A stretch of 64,000 bases of DNA. It comes from an uncultured Paracoccaceae bacterium. Lineage in GTDB: Bacteria > Pseudomonadota > Alphaproteobacteria > Rhodobacterales > Rhodobacteraceae. The notes beneath the pieces were generated by a model, which saw nothing but the letters and a program-made list of their open reading frames with translations, had not been told where the DNA came from and did not search any database. The stretch is from the NCBI GenBank assembly GCA_943787785.1, contig CALSNT010000012.1, forward strand, positions 124,001-188,000. The letters run 5' to 3'. Below, piece by piece: positions 62,214-64,000 of this stretch (position 1 is its first letter; each line of letters begins with the position of its first letter). Both the position numbers and the translations under genes were made by a program.

Positions 62214-62700
62214 ACAGCAGTCAGTGAATCCTCCGGGGGATTTGACGAGGCTATCGCAGGCGCGGCTTCACGCTGACACCTCGCTAGTCACGCACACCTG
62301 GCGGATGCCTAGCTCATCGTAAATCTGTGATTGAAACCTTAGATAATTTTGGCAGGATACTTCGAATAGCGGGCGGATTATTAGGCCGCAGGAGCAGATT
62401 GTCATTCTGACGCTCTAAACTTCGTACTCGCCAATAGGTCTGAGTGAGGGTGTGCCAGAACAGGTCTAGTCTTGTGGACGGCAAGGTCACTGCAAATGCT
62501 CGCCTTCACCAAGTCATTCACATTTCTTTGGCTGAGGTTGAGCACGGCGTGGACAAGAGGCATCTCTCGAAATCCCATCGGATAGGTTTCTTTTCAGCCA
62601 ATCCAGCGGCGAACACTCGCTTGACTGATACTCCGGGAGGAATATTCTCTAGCAATCCATACCAGTTAGATGGTCTTATGATTTAACCAGACACACAGAA
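62214..62700. other. Intergenic region, nothing recognised
   Basis: 487 bp between soxT and the FecR-domain gene. An 80-codon frame (62444-62686) has neither a ribosome-binding site nor a recognisable domain, and its composition does not look coding. I see no tRNA, hairpin terminator or IS end. Confidence 0.45.
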
Positions 62701-62712
62701 ATGGTGGGCATA

Positions 62713-63522
62713 ATGCTTAATTCAGTCATCAGATTCTTTTGTTACTCGGCGGTGATTACAGCCGCGTGGATTTTACCGGCCGCGGCACAACCGGTGGGCG
62801 AAGTGGTTAATGTGTCGGAGGGCGCGAGTTTCCTGCGAGGTGGAGCCCGGATCGCAGTCGAAGCGCGTGCGTCCGTGGACCGTGGCGATACGATTGTCAC
62901 AAATCGTTCCGGACAGGTCGAGATCGTGTTTAATGACGACACCAAACTTGCAATTGGACCTGGCTCGAAGCTTGTCGTTTCGGATGTATTGATGACAGCA
63001 TCCAACCGGGCTGAGCGCTTTACCTTGCGCGCGATAACCGGAACCTACCGCTTTTTGTCGGGCAACAGCCGCAAAGAGGTCTAGGAAATCCGTACCCCCT
63101 CCGCGACCATGGGAATCCGAGGCACCAAGTTCGACTATACCATTGTTACGAACACACTGACCGACTTGGTTACATTCCAAGGCAACGTCTTGCTATGTAA
63201 CGAGGCGAACTCTTGCGCGTTCGTTTCGGGCGCATGTTCAGTGGGTCAGGCCCCTAGCTTCTCGCCCGTTCGCGCACCTGAAGATACCGGAGAACGCGAT
63301 GCAATCATCCGCAGCGATATGCCGTTCGTATTGGACCAATCGACGTTGTCGCGTGCGTTCCAGGTGAATATCGCATCTTGTGGAAACATCGGCCCAATCC
63401 CGGACGGGTATCGTCCGTATCGTGAAGACCCCAACGCAGGGCCACAGCCTTTGGGCGAAGATCGCAAACAGGAAGATGAAATTATCATTGAAGAAGAAGA
63501 TCCCTACTACGAAACGTTCTGA
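62713..63522 (+). pseudogene. FecR-domain exported protein interrupted by an amber codon
   Basis: The frame starts at the ATG 62713 (or 62701) with signal peptide FFCYSAVITAAWILPAAAQ. A FecR domain follows: VNVSEGASFLRGGARIAVEA, VEIVFNDDTKLAIGPGSKLV. At 63082-63084 a TAG stands where the family has an aromatic residue; the same frame goes on with EIRTPSATMGIRGTKFDYTI, two Cys-rich strands and an acidic tail to 63522. With the TAG read as an amino acid it is 269 residues. One base change makes the stop, so it is a recent nonsense mutation or a suppressed codon. Confidence 0.65.
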
Positions 63523-63656
63523 GCCTAAGGGGACAGACGTTGATTTGCCCGCGGCCAAACGGCTTTTAGCGGCCCGGTTGGCCAGAAGCGATGCACTCTT
63601 GTAGGTACAGTCCGAGGATTCAGCAGGCGTTTCCCCAGCAATAGACTGACAGCGCA
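63523..63656. other. Short spacer before the second IS3 copy
   Basis: Nothing recognised in these 134 bp; a frame running to 63604 is an out-of-frame continuation over the FecR gene. Confidence 0.4.
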
Positions 63657-64000
63657 TGTCTGACGTCAGCACCCGCCGGGCAGATTTAGGTGTTTGAGCA
63701 ACGGAGGATTTCTGGTTCATCGAAGCCGTTATGGAGCGAAGATGAACAAGAAATCCGGAACATCGAAAGACGCCGCTGACAAGCTGGTCAGAGGCATCAA
63801 ACGCAAGACGCGCAAGCACTACTCAGCTGAGGAGAAGATCAGGATTGTCCTGGCCGGCCTGCCCGGCGAGGAGAGCATTGCTGCGCTGTGCCGCCGCGAG
63901 GGCATCGCTGAGAGCCTTTACTATTCCTGGCCCAAGGACCTCGAAGCTACGAAGAACCGGCTTGCAGGTGACACAGCCCGTCAGGCGACGTCCCCTAAAG
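63657..64000 (+). mobile_element. IS3-family element, second copy (cut by window end)
   Basis: Left end tgtctgacgtca (63657-63668) is identical to the first element's left end at 23723, and acggaggatttctggttcatcg precedes orfA in both. The spacer between is different. Same orientation as the copy at 23.7 kb. The rest is beyond the window. Confidence 0.75.
63742..64000 (+). CDS. IS3-family transposase OrfA, partial
   Basis: Starts MNKKSGTSKDAADKLVRGIK and continues TRKHYSAEEKIRIVLAGLPG, EESIAALCRREGIAESLYYS to the window edge (DTARQATSPK). It is a diverged homologue of OrfA at 23801: many synonymous and some amino acid changes, and one codon missing (KDLEA against KEFLEA). So the two copies are related but are not products of one recent transposition. 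Confidence 0.8.
   Translation, partial: MNKKSGTSKDAADKLVRGIKRKTRKHYSAEEKIRIVLAGLPGEESIAALCRREGIAESLYYSWPKDLEATKNRLAGDTARQATSPK

Noticed and set aside
62444-62686. 80-codon ORF after soxT
   Set aside because: No ribosome-binding site, no domain and non-coding-like composition.

Overview
The window looks like a chromosomal segment of a GC-rich alphaproteobacterium of the Rhodobacteraceae (Roseobacter group). The support is a sox thiosulfate-oxidation cluster in the order soxT-R-S / V-W-X-Y-Z-A-B-C-D, an ALA synthase of the alphaproteobacterial C4 pathway, a TIGR02300 acidic protein beside tRNA-Ala(GGC), and prophage and IS families common in that group. This assignment comes from gene content only; no search was run.

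Layout. (1) 0-4.3 kb is ordinary core genome: dihydrolipoyl dehydrogenase, a GNAT acetyltransferase, a GntR/FCD regulator, a YgjP-type metallopeptidase, a TIGR02300 protein and tRNA-Ala. (2) 4.3-25.2 kb, starting directly after the tRNA, is an accessory graveyard. It holds a defective prophage (ParB/Dam remnant, HGGxSTG protein, fused TerS-TerL remnant, truncated portal), pieces of IS66, IS3, IS256, IS630 and IS1380 elements, two glycosyltransferases between 19-bp direct repeats, a frameshifted WecA-like transferase, a large frameshifted RTX serralysin-type protease, a methyltransferase, and one complete IS3-family element (23723-25231). (3) 25.2-46.7 kb is an intact stress/copper block: cytochrome c, APC permease, TraR/DksA-type protein, multicopper oxidase, Cu-type P1B ATPase, PfkB kinase, ZIP transporter, ABC permease, host-attachment protein, a FixL-like PAS hybrid kinase, an OmpR-type regulator, a Crp/FNR-type regulator, DUF2267/DUF3775/bactofilin-like genes, two universal stress proteins and CbpA/CbpM. 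(4) 46.9-62.2 kb is the sulfur-oxidation region: two metallo-beta-lactamase-fold proteins, a YeeE/YedE transporter, hemA-DUF302-DsrE, soxDCBAZYXWV, then divergent soxS-soxR-soxT. (5) 62.2-64 kb has an amber-interrupted FecR-domain gene and the start of a second IS3 copy.

How the genes may work together. Five divergent promoter regions of block 3, plus the DUF302-hemA leader, each carry a 9-of-10 match to the FNR/FixK box TTGAT-N4-ATCAA. The same block encodes a FixL-like PAS kinase that keeps the residues matching FixL's haem His and Arg, and a Crp/FNR protein with the E-xx-S-R recognition helix. I infer an oxygen-responsive stress regulon. In the sox cluster, SoxR has the Cys pair (C45/C111, spacing 66) of persulfide-sensing ArsR proteins, and similar AT-rich palindromes lie upstream of soxV/soxS and of soxX. 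An intrinsic terminator sits between soxA and soxB.

Caution: at least 18 frameshifts between 6.4 and 25.3 kb are almost all single-base insertions lengthening a homopolymer, whereas genes outside that interval show none. Several 'pseudogenes' there (RTX protease, WecA-like enzyme, glycine-rich secreted protein, cytochrome c) may be intact in the real genome.
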